Below, piece after piece: positions 1 through 34,860 of a stretch of 64,000 nucleotides of DNA (positions are counted from its first letter, which is position 1; each line of letters starts with the position of its first letter). The stretch comes from Enoplolaimus lenunculus. Lineage: Eukaryota > Nematoda > Enoplea > Enoplida > Thoracostomopsidae. The position numbers and the translations under genes are program-made. The notes below the pieces were generated by a model. That model was given only the letters and a program-made list of their open reading frames with translations. It searched no databases and had not been told where the DNA came from. The DNA is taken from the NCBI GenBank assembly GCA_030248215.1, contig JASANG010000089.1:1-64000 (forward strand). Reading direction: 5' to 3'.

Positions 1-2238
1 CGAACCTGCCGCATTCGGCTCCGACTCCAACTTGGACGAATCCTGGTTATTACAGGGTTCATACTCGCACCTATTATTTCAATCAGCTACGTATATAATT
101 GGAGCTCATAAACAAAGAAACTGCAGGATATCATAAATTGATTTTATGTGCAACGTGAAAAAATCAACTTACGCAATACGCGACAACAGTAAGCCTCACT
201 AGCTATGTACTATGCCAAGTGGTATTTTTAGAAAACATGTTACCTTCCATTGGAAGACTCACTAAAGATTTCAACCTTTAGCAATCTGTCATTGATTTTT
301 TGATTAAAAATGATAAACAAAACTCGCTTTGCTTAAATATTTTATGAAGGTTTACAACTCACGGACACAAAGACGTTTATTGAGGATTCACGCTGAAACC
401 TATAGGAGCAAGAAGTCGCTATACCAGGACACAACAATAGGCCTGCTTCCAGCTCCAGCTCTGGCAAACAATTGACGTGCGGTTTCGACTCCGATCGAAT
501 TTCTGCTGGGGTTTCCTTCAATTATGTTAAGGAATTTTGCATAGTTTATCATATTTTGTTTGCATTGATTTGATTCTATTAATCAAGACTGTAAGAAGCT
601 CGTTTTTCATCAAACGAACGATGAAAGCAGTGGATGGTACCGGCAGCAACATTACTTTTATGTCGGCGGAAACACTTCGCCGACTGAATATAGTGTGAAG
701 ACAGCCCCTAGTACCCTACCCCAACACTACTGCTGTTGGAGAAACGGAGCACGCATTTTAAAGGGTGTAATTAAACGTGGACGTAAGAAACCCTAAGGAA
801 AGGATGCATATGAGCGCGCGCGCCTTAGAGTAGACTAGCTTCATTTCATAGACTTTAGTGCCTGCTTTATGAGACATTTCGTTCTTCCTCTCGCACTCGA
901 ACACCAATGGAAATTAAAATCCTGTACCAAAACCCTGAAACAAATGCAGTAGCTGGGAAACGTGTGAAAATTATCGAGTATGACACTTTAATAAATACTT
1001 GGTAATATACTTATACTGAGAATACCAGAAAATTCTGGTGTATAAATACAGGACTTATACTGGAACCGGACACTATTGGAAAATGCCGGATTTCCCTACC
1101 AGAACCGAAATTCCAGTTGCATCCAGATGACAACCCGAAAAACAATTTTTTCTATATGCAAGTTTTCTTTCTGGGGATGTTTAACAATGACTATTTTTAT
1201 GTATCATGAGTGAATTCTAGAAATATGTATTTCCATGAGAAAGGCATGAAATTTGATAAGGTTTTAAATTTTGAACTTGCTTTTAAATTCTGATGAAAAA
1301 TTGTACATTTCGTTGTTTCTTTGTAAAAATTTGGAATGGTGTACTGTCAAATGCTTCCTGATTTATTTATGTACAGCTGCTACGCTCACCTGAGAATAGA
1401 AAGCCCAGAGTCAGGAGCGGTCTACTCAGCTGTGAGTAGCATCTATAGTTTACTATTATTACAGGCAGCGAGAAGCCGGGTGGATGAAAAGACCGATGTC
1501 ACTGTACAAGTTTATCATTCAAGCTCAAGCTCCAACAAGTTCAGAGGTGTTTGTAGGCCCGTAGCCAGTTCACCTTGTTAGGGGGTTAAAAAACTTCAGG
1601 TCTGGCATTCAAGGTTTTTTACTGACTGGCAAGGAAAATTAAGAATTTTCTAGTAGGGCACAAAATTTTTCTCTTTTTGCCAGCAGGTGTTTGTATAGTT
1701 TGTGTGAAGATTAACCAAATACTTCAGTAGCACACATAGCTAATGAGCGTTGTGGATTGGATGCTTAATCTTGTCGCACTGGCGTACATGGCTCGTACAC
1801 ATATTCTCAAATGTGTAGGAATTTCTCTACTGGAACACACTTTCATATGTTAATTAAGAATGTGCTGACACAAATTTGCTTGGCGATAGCAATGATGATT
1901 TTATTTTGAGTCAGGATACAACTACATCATAAATCCAGGCTTAAACCCTGGCCATAAAAACGTACAAGTAATTTTATGACCATTTTGTTTTGAACAACGT
2001 TCTGACTTGGTCCCGGTTGTATCGGCCCCGGACCGCTAAAAATCCCGGTGTGACATGCGGTTGTTTGGAGGCAAATAATAACCTCATGCTGATGCTGTAC
2101 ATCTGTAAAATCACTGCTGTATATGTAGTGCATTCATTGCAGCAGCAGTAGTAAAACATGGAAGAACCAAGATATTTGCGTATAATGTTGAGGTTCTTAT
2201 AAGACATAAAAACAGAAAGACTCAGCAGTTGATTGTGA

Positions 2239-2425
2239 GGCGGCGTGGCTCAGTGGATAGCGTGCTTGACTGATAATCTGTCGACCGAGTTCGAAACCTC
2301 CTGGAAGCGTCCCCCATTTTCAGCTGCTGAGAACTGAGAACTAAAAACTGTCGTTCCCTAGCCTACCCAACTTATTACACCGGCCTTGCGCAACTCTAGT
2401 GTGAATAGGGCTAAATCCCTCTTCG
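2239..2425 (+). repeat. tRNA-derived SINE-like sequence
   Basis: The head carries a good RNA polymerase III A box (TGGCTCAGTGG, about 2247) and a B-box-like GAGTTCGAAACC about 45 bases later, spaced as in a tRNA. It lacks a clean acceptor stem, and about 120 bases of unrelated tail follow. This is the layout of a tRNA-derived SINE rather than a functional tRNA gene. I see only this copy in the window, so family membership is inferred from the promoter boxes alone. Confidence 0.5.
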
Positions 2426-2619
2426 CCCGTAAGTTTTTGCAGCCAGAAATAGCAGCTGCAACTTTTTCGAGTTAAACGTTACAGCGCTGCAAGTTTTTGG
2501 AAGTAAACTTCCTTCTGCATATTAACATGAATTATAAATATATAATATATGTATATAAATAATTTGCGGACGACGGTAATAAATATCAAAAATAAGCGAT
2601 AGATTATCTGTTCGGCCAA

Positions 2620-2725
2620 TCGTGATGAACGGGGATGTGCGACCTCGGTCTCGGAATGTTTCGGGACTTGACTGGCCTCGGTCTCGTTTTTTGAGTCTCT
2701 TTAGGTTTCGAATCGAGACCAAAGG
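2620..2725. repeat. CTCGGT-motif MITE fragment
   Basis: The motif CTCGGTCTCG and variants recur, followed by GTTTTTTGAGTCTC. This matches the longer copies at 30,112-30,297 and 60,981-61,438. Only one end is recognisable here, so the copy appears truncated or decayed. Confidence 0.45.
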
Positions 2726-3614
2726 AGAAACACAAGATCCCGTTTTTTCTTCTGCTCAACGTTCGCAATAAATTTACGTCAGTTGTATTTTTTGATTTTT
2801 GACTACAAATTTTTTTCAGTTTTGATGGTATGAAGTAAAACTTCAAACGTTTTGATATTGTTGTGTCCAAACACCGATAGTTGTATTTACACATGACAAT
2901 TAAGGAATCGTGCCAAAAAATTAAAGTTCCCATTAACGCTGAAATATTTTGATAAACGCTAAAAAGCGTTTACTATTAATGGAGGTAAATATGCTGGCGA
3001 TTGACGGTTCATTCTCGTTCGAAAAAGTTGAAAGCGTAGTTTTGACACTGAAAGAGTTCTATATTTTATCGGAGTCTTTGATTTGGATTCCTCTATCTGT
3101 GTTTGTCAGTGTGTTTTTGCTAAAAATAAGATTTTGCGGTAATATTTGTGTTTAATATAAATTTTGAGCAGATGCAACATTTAATTAAGCTAGAATGACA
3201 AAGAGTACGAAAAAACATTCAAAACTTTTGTAAAATTTTTTATTTTTATGCTCGGTAACGGTCAAAATATGACCGAAACTGTTTGACTTGCAAGGTTATT
3301 CATACCTATGAATTAATTCTTTGCGTATACGTATTCATTATGCACAAATTGCAGCTGCAAGTTCTTGCAATAAAAGGTGCATATTATGCAAGTTACAAAA
3401 CAGGGTTTAACTTTCTCCAATGATTTGCACATTACGAATATTTGTATATACGTATTTCAAAGCATGTACTGATTTGGAACGTGCAAGGCTTGTGTTGGGT
3501 ATTAGGTTGTAAAAAGTCTTGCCGCTGTCGCTTGTGCATTTTTAATGGTTTGCAAATGTTTGTCGGTTTGTCACGGGGTATCATAAACGTGATATGTGCT
3601 TAAACTTCTGTTCG

Positions 3615-3664
3615 CAATAATAATAATATAATAATAATAATAATAAGAATGAATAATAATATAT
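3615..3664. repeat. (AAT)n microsatellite
   Basis: About 50 bases of imperfect AAT/ATA trinucleotide repeat, roughly 70 bases upstream of the first clathrin coding exon. Confidence 0.9.
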
Positions 3665-3696
3665 AATTGTTTTTAAAATAGTTCTTTTTTGTTTAG

Positions 3697-3731
3697 ACTG
3701 CATTTTACTGAGCACCTAAACATAATCTGTG
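3697..3731 (+). promoter_or_regulatory. probable 5' UTR end behind a splice acceptor
   Basis: A pyrimidine-rich tract ending in TTTAG (acceptor AG at 3695-3696) lies 35 bases before the clathrin ATG at 3732. It looks like a cis-splice or trans-splice acceptor, so the transcript 5' end probably lies on another exon or on a spliced leader. This is inference from the acceptor-like sequence. No upstream exon was identified. Confidence 0.4.
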
Positions 3732-27748
<24,017 letters not shown>

Positions 27749-28572
27749 TAGATCTAGTTAAATGTTGTTGCGCGTTATAAAATATAAGTATTAACGAATT
27801 CAGTTTTTACAAGTTTACACCGTTTAGTTTGTGTGTTGCAGGCACTCTTTGAACAAGGATTTGCTCATGAAAGTAGTTCCATGGATCGCAAAATTATTGG
27901 GTTTTTTTGATAAGTATGATGCGGGATAGTTAGTATAAATGTTAACCGTAGTTAGTGGTTGAATTGTTAAGGCAAATGAAAGCGCTAGCATATATGTTGT
28001 GTCCTTTGCATTGCTAAGGCGTTCGCTCTGCCCGTTCTGTCTTGTAAGTCTTAAAAATTTCAATGAATTGTATATAATACTGAAATACGTATATATGAGC
28101 AGTGTTAATAGTACCTTATGTTATTGGTCGTTTTGGAAACGTAGACAGCAAACATTGTTTGGCGTCACTACTGCAGCAGTTGTTCACTGCTGTATATTGT
28201 TATAGTTTGTAAACAAAGCGGGAACAGTCTTTCGTATATATTGAACTTTTTCTTCGAGCAAATTGTATACGTAAAGCCAGCGGTGGTATTTTGGTAGAAA
28301 TTTGGTTGTTTTGTGCCGAATAGTTAGGGTCTATATCTGCAGCACACAAACAGAATATTGCTTGAGTATGTAAAATTAGTTATGACACACTTCCCCCAGT
28401 CGCCATAATTAAAATAACTTAGTGTTAATTATTATTTATTGTGTTTGTTTGTTTGTATGTATGTATGTTCATGTCTTGTTCATGTATTTTGATTGCATTT
28501 TCTTTGGCTATTTCTTTGGCAATACTGTAGTTTTTAAAAATCAATGCCGTGGTTTAAAATTAATGTAGGAGG

Positions 28573-28810
28573 CAGGGTGTGACCGGAAACTTACAGAATG
28601 TAGCATCTTAGTTCTTGTTCTGTTGGAAATTATTGGAGTCTCGCAAAAGTATATGTTTACTGAATTTAAAATAATTACTACCTTGGATTCATCATTTTGC
28701 TTCATTGTTTAAAGCTCGACTTTCTTGACTTTCCCGGAAATCGACTCTGCAATTGTAAATATCCGGTATTCGGTATATAAACCGGAAACCGGATATCCCG
28801 TCGCATGCTT
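28573..28810. mobile_element. hAT-like MITE downstream of clathrin
   Basis: The left cap CAGGGTGTGACCGG is intact. The right end has AAACCGGAAACCGGATATCC followed by a decayed cap (GTCGCATGCTT). The ends carry the CCGGAAAC motif. Confidence 0.55.
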
Positions 28811-28939
28811 GCAGGAGCTACCGTATGACTGCTTTACTTGTCAATACTGTATACGCATGTGCAAACGAGAACGTTCTAGCTAGCATTTTGAAATAGCAAG
28901 GACGCTTGTTATTACTAACCATTGCTTAAAGAACTGATT

Positions 28940-29047
28940 TATCAAACAGACTGATATGTGCCAACAAGTCAAATTGATAGCATTCCCGCTCAGTGCTGAA
29001 TGCAAAAAGAATCGTCAAAATATCGGCCATTTTTTCACAGTGCGGGT
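28940..29047. repeat. dispersed repeat copy B
   Basis: It pairs with 23,950-24,062: AGACTGATATGTGCCAACAA, GTCAAATTGATAGCATTCC and TATCGGCCATTTTTTCACAG appear in the same order and spacing. A 77-codon open frame runs through it but has no counterpart in copy A. Confidence 0.45.
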
Positions 29048-29911
29048 GACGATTGTGTCGAAAAGTTCCGATATTACCGATGCCAATTATTCAACACATT
29101 CGTTGTATTACTATGTTTTGCTAAGGAAGGTGGCCTATTGGGAATTTTTAAAAATGGGAACTAAGCACATTTTGAAGAAGTATAAATGAGCTTGTGTTGC
29201 TTGCATGTCTGAGATTTTTTGCCGGCCGTATGATATTCTGTCAATGCTTTGAAGAGCAGTTTGAGGGATTTCTCTAGTGGTTTGTCATGTGCATTTTGTG
29301 TAATGTCGTTAGCGATTGTTCTGGTGCTAAACTGAACCTAGTGAATAATATTCATTTGTGTCCCGTGATGAATTATGTACTGTATTACTATTGTAGTTCT
29401 TTGTGATTTTAAGAAGAAACTGTAATAAAACTGTAATGTTCAGTTAAGTCGCGTTTTAAGTTTATTCTTGAATGTGTATACAAAAAAAATTAAATTAATG
29501 CTAACCGTTCATGTATACATTATTTCATTATTTTGTTTCGAATTTTGGCTTGGTTTTCTAAGTTCGGTCGACAGCATCAAGTAGACATCATTATTTGGAA
29601 ATGTCCTGATTAGGTGCAGATAAATTCAGTTTTGTATATCTTTGTCGCAGATGTTTCTCGGTATTGAATGAAATTTATTTCTTATTCCAACCGAACTGCA
29701 ACGGTGAAGGCAATACGTCTCCGATGTCTGACATTTCGAATGAATTGTTTCGATTTGTTTGTTGCTTATGATTACTATATGGTTATGAGTTACCCTTTCA
29801 TTCCACTTATATCAAAAGGTTTTTATCTCACATACATTCGTGTTGCAGTATACGTATATATTTTAGTGCAATTTAGTTGTGTACGCACAAGGTTTGCTGT
29901 GAACGTATTTG

Positions 29912-30062
29912 CAGGGTGTGACCAAATATTAATTTACCGGAACCGGATTCGGATAATGATTTTTACCGGTGCCGAAAATACGAACGCAGCAAGATGTTAA
30001 AGACGGTTCCTTGTAAAAGGCATTTTTTGAAACAAGGATATGGATATTCCGGTTGCACCTTG
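29912..30062. mobile_element. short hAT-like MITE, ACCGGAA type
   Basis: This 151-bp element has ends CAGGGTGTGACC / GGTTGCACCTTG and a TTACCGGAACCGG block inside the left end. The flanks CGTATTTG and CTCGTTTG agree at 5 of 8, a weak target duplication. It is an internal-deletion form compared with the 384-bp copy at 5981. Confidence 0.6.
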
Positions 30063-30111
30063 CTCGTTTGTAATGCTGCACATATTGTAGAGTTTAGAAA
30101 GTTTGAGCGAC

Positions 30112-30297
30112 CAGAGATGGAAGTCTCTGTGTCGGCAAGTCTCGGTATTTGGCAGGTTTCGGTTTAGAAATAAATTAGTTTGAAAATTTTATTTATTTTC
30201 GTTGATGACCAAAAATTGACCGAGACCGAGACTCTTGGCCAGTCCCGGTGGTCAGATTTTGGTTTTTAACCGAGACCACAGAATACTCTTGGTTTAG
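30112..30297. mobile_element. MITE, CTCGGT type
   Basis: Left side AGTCTCTGTGTCGGCAAGTC and right side ACCGAGACTCTTGGCCAGTC, then GGTTTTTAACCGAGACC, form inverted ends. The interior TTTTCGTTGATGACCAAAAATT matches the copy at 60,981-61,438 in sequence and order. Confidence 0.65.
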
Positions 30298-30996
30298 GTT
30301 TATGGTTCATCTGCTTTGCTGTTTCTTACGCCTGCCACTAGTAAGAGATATGTTTTTCAAAAAAGTGAGCCATATCAATTTAATAATCAATTTGTTCTTG
30401 TTGTAACATAAGCTGCTGTATCGTGCACTTCAGCTCCAATATACGTTCGTATATTTAAACTTTTTTGTTGCGATATTTGCTTGCAGTTTACCGTTTCGGT
30501 TAGAATCACTGTGACATACACTTTGTGTTACGCGTTTTTGTTCATAACCATCCAATAAACACATTTCTGCGCAATATTTATTTCAACTGGTATTTTTGTT
30601 TTTATACTTATCTAATCTGCGCTATTTCCACAGAACTGTACTGTATGCAGAGCTCACAAATAACGACATTTTTAGTTGAGTGTATAGGTTTTCTCGCGTC
30701 GTCAGTTTTGCATACTATAGTGACCCGAGTAAGACGGAAAGGACTGATATATATTGCACCTCGTCAGAGGTTATCCCCTCGCTGTTTATATTTCAAATTT
30801 CTTTATTCTTAAATAGTCGGAAGCAATAATGGGTATGACAGACGAAATATTGTGTATTATAATTTTTCCATATGATTTCCTGTAACCGTAATTGTAGTAA
30901 TTCGTCTGCTAAAATTTGTAGCTTATTTTTTTGGTGCAGCGGTGTTTTTTGTTGTCTAGTAGGGCACAAACCGTGAAGTGCCTTAATATGAATTTC

Positions 30997-31230
30997 TGGG
31001 TGTAACCGGATATCCGTTTCCGGCACAAATCGGTGTTCGTTTCCGTTGTAGAAACACTGAAAATTGTACTACTTTTGTGCAACAAATTGGTTTAAATCAC
31101 GTAAGGAATATTTGCATGGCTGAATTGTGGCAGAAAATTAAACATCTTAGAAACTTCTTCAATATCCGTTTATTTCCGTTATTTTGATCACGATGCGTTT
31201 CCGTTATTTATACTATCCGTTTACACCCTT
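30997..31230. mobile_element. hAT-like MITE, TTTCCGTT type
   Basis: The ends CTGGGTGTAACCGGATATCC / ATCCGTTTACACCCTT and the repeated TTTCCGTTATTT motif define it. The flanks ATGAATTT and GTGAAATT agree at 6 of 8. It lies inside the Tc1-type element 30,715-32,090 and resembles the copy at 55,541-55,903. Confidence 0.65.
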
Positions 31231-31639
31231 GTGAAATTCATTTTGGAGACGTCATGTCGCTCTGCAGGACCGATTATTTCAAAGAGTTTTCATTTAAAAA
31301 GCAAGCCTTCGACAATTCAACTTTCTTTGGTAACATTTATCAACCCTAAAACGATGGAATGTATAACGTACCGATGTTGTTTGTCTGTTTCTGTTATGAT
31401 TGCGGTAGTGCGTTAATCATATTTAATAAATTTATCACTTTAGCGTTGACTTTGATGATTCAAACATTCTTTCAAAGACAGTTTTCGTAATATTTGAGCG
31501 AATATCCATATTTTCAATAGAGTAAAAGGGCCTGTGGGTGGATGAGGTTTGTAAGTGTAAGCGGATTCATAAGCCATAGCCTTACGGTAGGAATTAAGGA
31601 AATGGCCCGGCCTCGTTTAGGCATGGGCTGTATGATGGA

Positions 31640-31965
31640 GGTAAGTACCGCCAGGTCGACAAATTTTGCCGGATCCGGACATGCACCCGGAGTTGAGGCG
31701 AAATTAGGTAGTTAAATTTTGTTTGATTAAATTTTCCGTTTCACGCTTACTTGTTACAAAATCTCGGTAACTTTTTTCTCAAACTGTTCTATAAGTGAAA
31801 AAACGACGTGCCGAACCAATAAATTTTGTAAAAATGCAAAATTTCTTTACCGAAATTGCCGGATGCTCCGTCAAAAATTTTGGCGGAGCCGGAGGTCAAT
31901 TTTCTGCCGGAGCCGGAGGCCGATTTTATGCCGGAGCCGGTGGCAGACCTCCGGTTGTACGTTGG
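31640..31965. repeat. GCCGGAG-motif element
   Basis: TGCCGGAGCCGGAGG recurs three times at 31,885-31,945, ending ACCTCCGGTTGTACG. The left side has GCCGGATCCGG and GCACCCGGAG. Similar motifs lie at 42,457-42,845 and 56,149-56,230. The boundaries are approximate. Confidence 0.5.
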
Positions 31966-32090
31966 GCCTAAGCAATACTTTTACGTTGGTCTCTTTTCTA
32001 GACTCTGTCCACTAACGGACTGTAGTAGGGATACAAATCCTATTGATTGGGACTGAAAGTGGAATTCCCTTCGTATTCAAGTCACTACAG

Positions 32091-33087
32091 TACGTATGAT
32101 GTTGATAAATACGCAATACAGGTGCCGGATTTATTTAGAGCACCAGTACATTCTGCTAGTACAATTGAGATACATATATTCATCAGTCTTTTTGCAAATT
32201 TACATGCAAAATCGCGGTTAAATCTAAATTATTATTATTTCAAATCATACAAGTGCAGCATACAGTAAATGTCTGCAAAAAATCGGTACTTTCAAATGTA
32301 CAACTGAATGTGAAGAGAACAGAAGTTTGTTGCGTTCAATTAAAACGGAACAGTTTGCTAATTTTAGAGCCCTACCGTTCTATTTCGGATTATGTTGAAA
32401 ATCATACCTATTGTTGTGGTGAATTTCCGTTTAATCTGATCCCGGATGGCGTAAGTTGTTTGAACGACCATATGGGCAAAACGTATGTCGTGAATAGATA
32501 CAAAAAACAGTTAGTTGTATAAACTAGAACGATAAACTTTTTTGGAAAGGATGAAAATTCTTTCAAAGACAGTATGACAGGTTGACGCCTTAGCTTTGAA
32601 CGTCAGGACTTGGGGCTGATGTTGTCTAATATTTTTGCTCCATAATATTTCTTTCCCTTCCTTATTGATATATCCCACGAATTTATATATTAGTTTGTCT
32701 GAAACATTTAGATTGATTTACGTTAACCCCCGTGCTTGGATCATCGCTATTGAGAAGGCGCCTTGAAGTGACCTTCTCACAAGGCAAGAACGCACGAACT
32801 AAGTACGAGTAATTCCAAGTGTCTCTTCAAGACCTTGCTTTATCCGAATATAATACTACTTAATTGTTCTGGGGTACTGATATTAATTAAACTCCAGCAT
32901 CGTGGTATCAATTAAAGTTCTCTCTTAGTTGTAGACGAAAAACTTAAATTGAATTATGTAGTCCTGAACGTTAGAGCTGTTTGTTTAATAATAAAGGCAT
33001 GGAAAATATGATATTTGGGCATCAATCGCTATATAATTAAAGTACCTGTTGCAAATTCTTTCAGCCAAATGTAATACAAAAGTTTAG
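32091..33087. other. intergenic, nothing recognised
   Basis: An 89-codon open frame at 32,253-32,522 (+) has no family I recognise and no splice or promoter context. I do not support it as a gene. No repeat family was identified. Confidence 0.4.
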
Positions 33088-33712
33088 CGGGGTGCAACTT
33101 GAATTGCAAAATTCCGGATGTGGAAAGCGAAAAAACACCAGTGCCTGAACCGAAAAGTGAAAAATACCCGTTGCCTTAACATTTGTTCGCTAGCATATTT
33201 TTGTGTTAAGGTTCCTTTGGAATTGTTGGAAAAATTCAATTCGTGTTCCGGCACATCAACTGGAATTTTTACGCTTGTGTGTCAAATTGCGCAGAGTTAA
33301 CGTGAAAATATATAACTAACGTCTTTAAAATTTTGCTCAAGTTCGGTTTTTTCACAACTTGTATTCCGTTGTACATCTGTTTATTCAAGACTGGCTAATG
33401 AAAACGCAAAAAAGTTGATGAGTAGCAATTAGTATTTCATTTTGAATTGTAGTCAATAAGCAGTAATTGGTGGTGCAATATATTTGTAATTTCTGGTCCA
33501 GTAAAATGAATTCCTGTCCTTTTCCTGCTTCGTGTGAAATGCGTATATCAGGCTTCCAATTTTACCATAGGCAAAATCTGTTGTCGTGATATGCAGTTGT
33601 AAGCTTTTTTCTTATTTCATTGAATGCAAACGTTGGATTAGTTAATTTTTGAAGAATGACAATTCGAAAATGTCGCAATATTTCTTAGCGGAACCGGAAT
33701 TCCGGTTGCACC
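33088..33712. repeat. hAT-like MITE pair or one long element
   Basis: The left end CGGGGTGCAACTTGAATTGC and right end GGAACCGGAATTCCGGTTGC, then ACC, face each other 600 bp apart. They could be the two ends of one element or remnants of two. The interior has no repeated motif of the usual density. Confidence 0.4.
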
Positions 33713-34144
33713 TATGTACGCATAGTTCTGAAACAGATGTGTCTTTCGTGGTCTGTTCGGTGCAGTCAATCGGCGAGGAAAAAAAATGAAAGCTTAAGAG
33801 AAACTCTCCTCCGAAAAACGGGTGAAATACATTTATAAGCGCCAAATTTATTTTGATACTTTAATGAAAATGAGTTTTGAACCGAACACAGATCAGTTTT
33901 ATTCAAGCATCGTGTTGGTTGTATTTTGAGTTGGAGGATTTCGTTCCCGTAGCAATATATATTAAAATGAAACGGGTGCGTTGAATAAATATTCGCTGCT
34001 TTGTGACTGTGACTTACCGTAGAAGGAAATCGTGCAATTGAAACATAGTGGTCCAAGTTTTGACCAAAAATGGATAGGTTGCTGCTTAATTCATTGTTGT
34101 AGAACCTCTCGTTATGAGTTAAAGCCGTTTCCTAGATACAGGAT

Positions 34145-34672
34145 AATTTGGATAACTTGTTAAGAGTAAACTAGGCTTCTTACAGTATTTCACTAATTTA
34201 GCTACAAATTGGCATATTAGCTTATTTAATTATACCTAGATTAGGACTGTTTACATTATTTGACTTAATAGGGGTATAAAGCGATTTGATTTCAGTACTA
34301 AAAATGGTTTTGGGAGCGAGGAATCGCAGCTGTTTATAAACGTCCCAAACAAAGTTTTTAGGAGGGCCCGGACCCGTCACACTCGGCCCAAGCTAACCAG
34401 CGGTCTATTTCATTAGCCAATCGGACAAAAAGAGGTCACACACTGTTCCGAATTATTTCATCTCACGGGCCCAAAGTTTGGGCCCAAGTTCCGGCCCGGC
34501 CCGCTCAGGTCCGCGAGCCCCACATTTTGACTGGGCCCGGCCTGAACCCGCGGGCCTTGACCCGGGGCAGTTCCAACCCTGTTCTGGACCATAGTGTATT
34601 GAAACATGGGCAGAGTAAATAGTAAGTATTTCCTAGTTTCGCTCAATACATGTAGCTTTACTACGACTAGTT
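34145..34672 (-). mobile_element. Helentron-like element, truncated and interrupted
   Basis: One and a half tandem units (GCATATTAGCTTATTTAATT, TTTTGGGAGCGAGGAATCG) lead into a GC-rich insertion. Then come TTTCGCTCAATACATGTAG and a decayed hairpin TAGCTTTACTACGACTAG. The non-hairpin end is not attached. Confidence 0.6.
34355..34583. mobile_element. GGCCCGG-type MITE inside a Helentron-like copy
   Basis: A GC-rich block with GAGGGCCCGGACCCG on the left and CCCGGGGCAGTTCCAACCCTG near the right. Many GGGCCCGG repeats lie between. It resembles the capped element at 19,286-19,582. Confidence 0.5.
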
Positions 34673-34722
34673 TTAGAAATTCTGTTTGTTTTACGACTTA
34701 CATATGGTTTATCTTAGTTGAA

Positions 34723-34860
34723 TGAAGCTCGGAGTTTCGCGAAGCGTTATATATTTTGTGCTCGGATGTCGAAAGGTGGATGTCCATTTGTCCGTCCGTC
34801 TGTCCGAAAAGAATCTCAGGAACCGCTCAACCGATTTGTCAAACTTTTTGTTTGAGCTAC
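34723..34860 (-). repeat. Helentron-like terminus, fragment
   Basis: GAAGCTCGGAGTTTCGCGAAG, GTCGAAAGGTGGATGTCC and AACCGCTCAACCGATTTGTC match the non-hairpin terminus. The copy stops before any tandem unit. Confidence 0.65.

Larger units (their letters stand above)
1..3614. other. upstream intergenic DNA, no gene recognised
   Basis: I find no host exon here on either strand. The open frames are short and lack family resemblance or codon-like structure. The stretch holds weak MITE remnants, for example around 1010-1125, where CCGGA-type motifs end in a GTTGCA-like cap, and around 1985-2045 (CCCCGG-type). It also holds one tRNA-like SINE and one CTCGGT-type fragment, listed separately. The clathrin promoter and any non-coding first exon are presumably in or near this tract, but I could not identify them. 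Confidence 0.5.
27749..29440 (+). other. probable clathrin 3' UTR and flank with polyadenylation signal
   Basis: No further exon is seen after the stop at 27,746-27,748. The first plain AATAAA I find downstream is at 29,424-29,429, so a 3' UTR of about 1.7 kb is possible; an earlier variant signal cannot be excluded. The stretch includes a MITE (28,573-28,810), GTTT/GTAT microsatellite sequence at about 28,440 and copy B of a dispersed repeat. Confidence 0.4.
30715..32090 (-). mobile_element. Tc1-type MITE expanded by internal insertions
   Basis: The left end CTATAGTGACCCGAGTAAGA followed by GGACTGATAT matches the right end of the 436-bp element at 46,828 read in reverse. The right end (GGGATACAAATCCTATTGATT, then GTATTCAAGTCACTACAG) matches its left end in reverse. 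TA flanks both sides. At 1,376 bp the copy is about three times the length of its relative, apparently because other elements (30,997-31,230; 31,640-31,965) lie inside. Joining the two ends is inference from matching order and orientation. Confidence 0.55.

Noticed and set aside
2240-2310. Functional tRNA gene on the plus strand
   Set aside because: The A and B boxes are present, but the acceptor and anticodon stems do not pair properly and a SINE-like tail follows.
32253-32522. 89-codon open frame as a host gene
   Set aside because: No recognisable family, no splice or promoter context, and in an intergenic tract rich in transposon debris.
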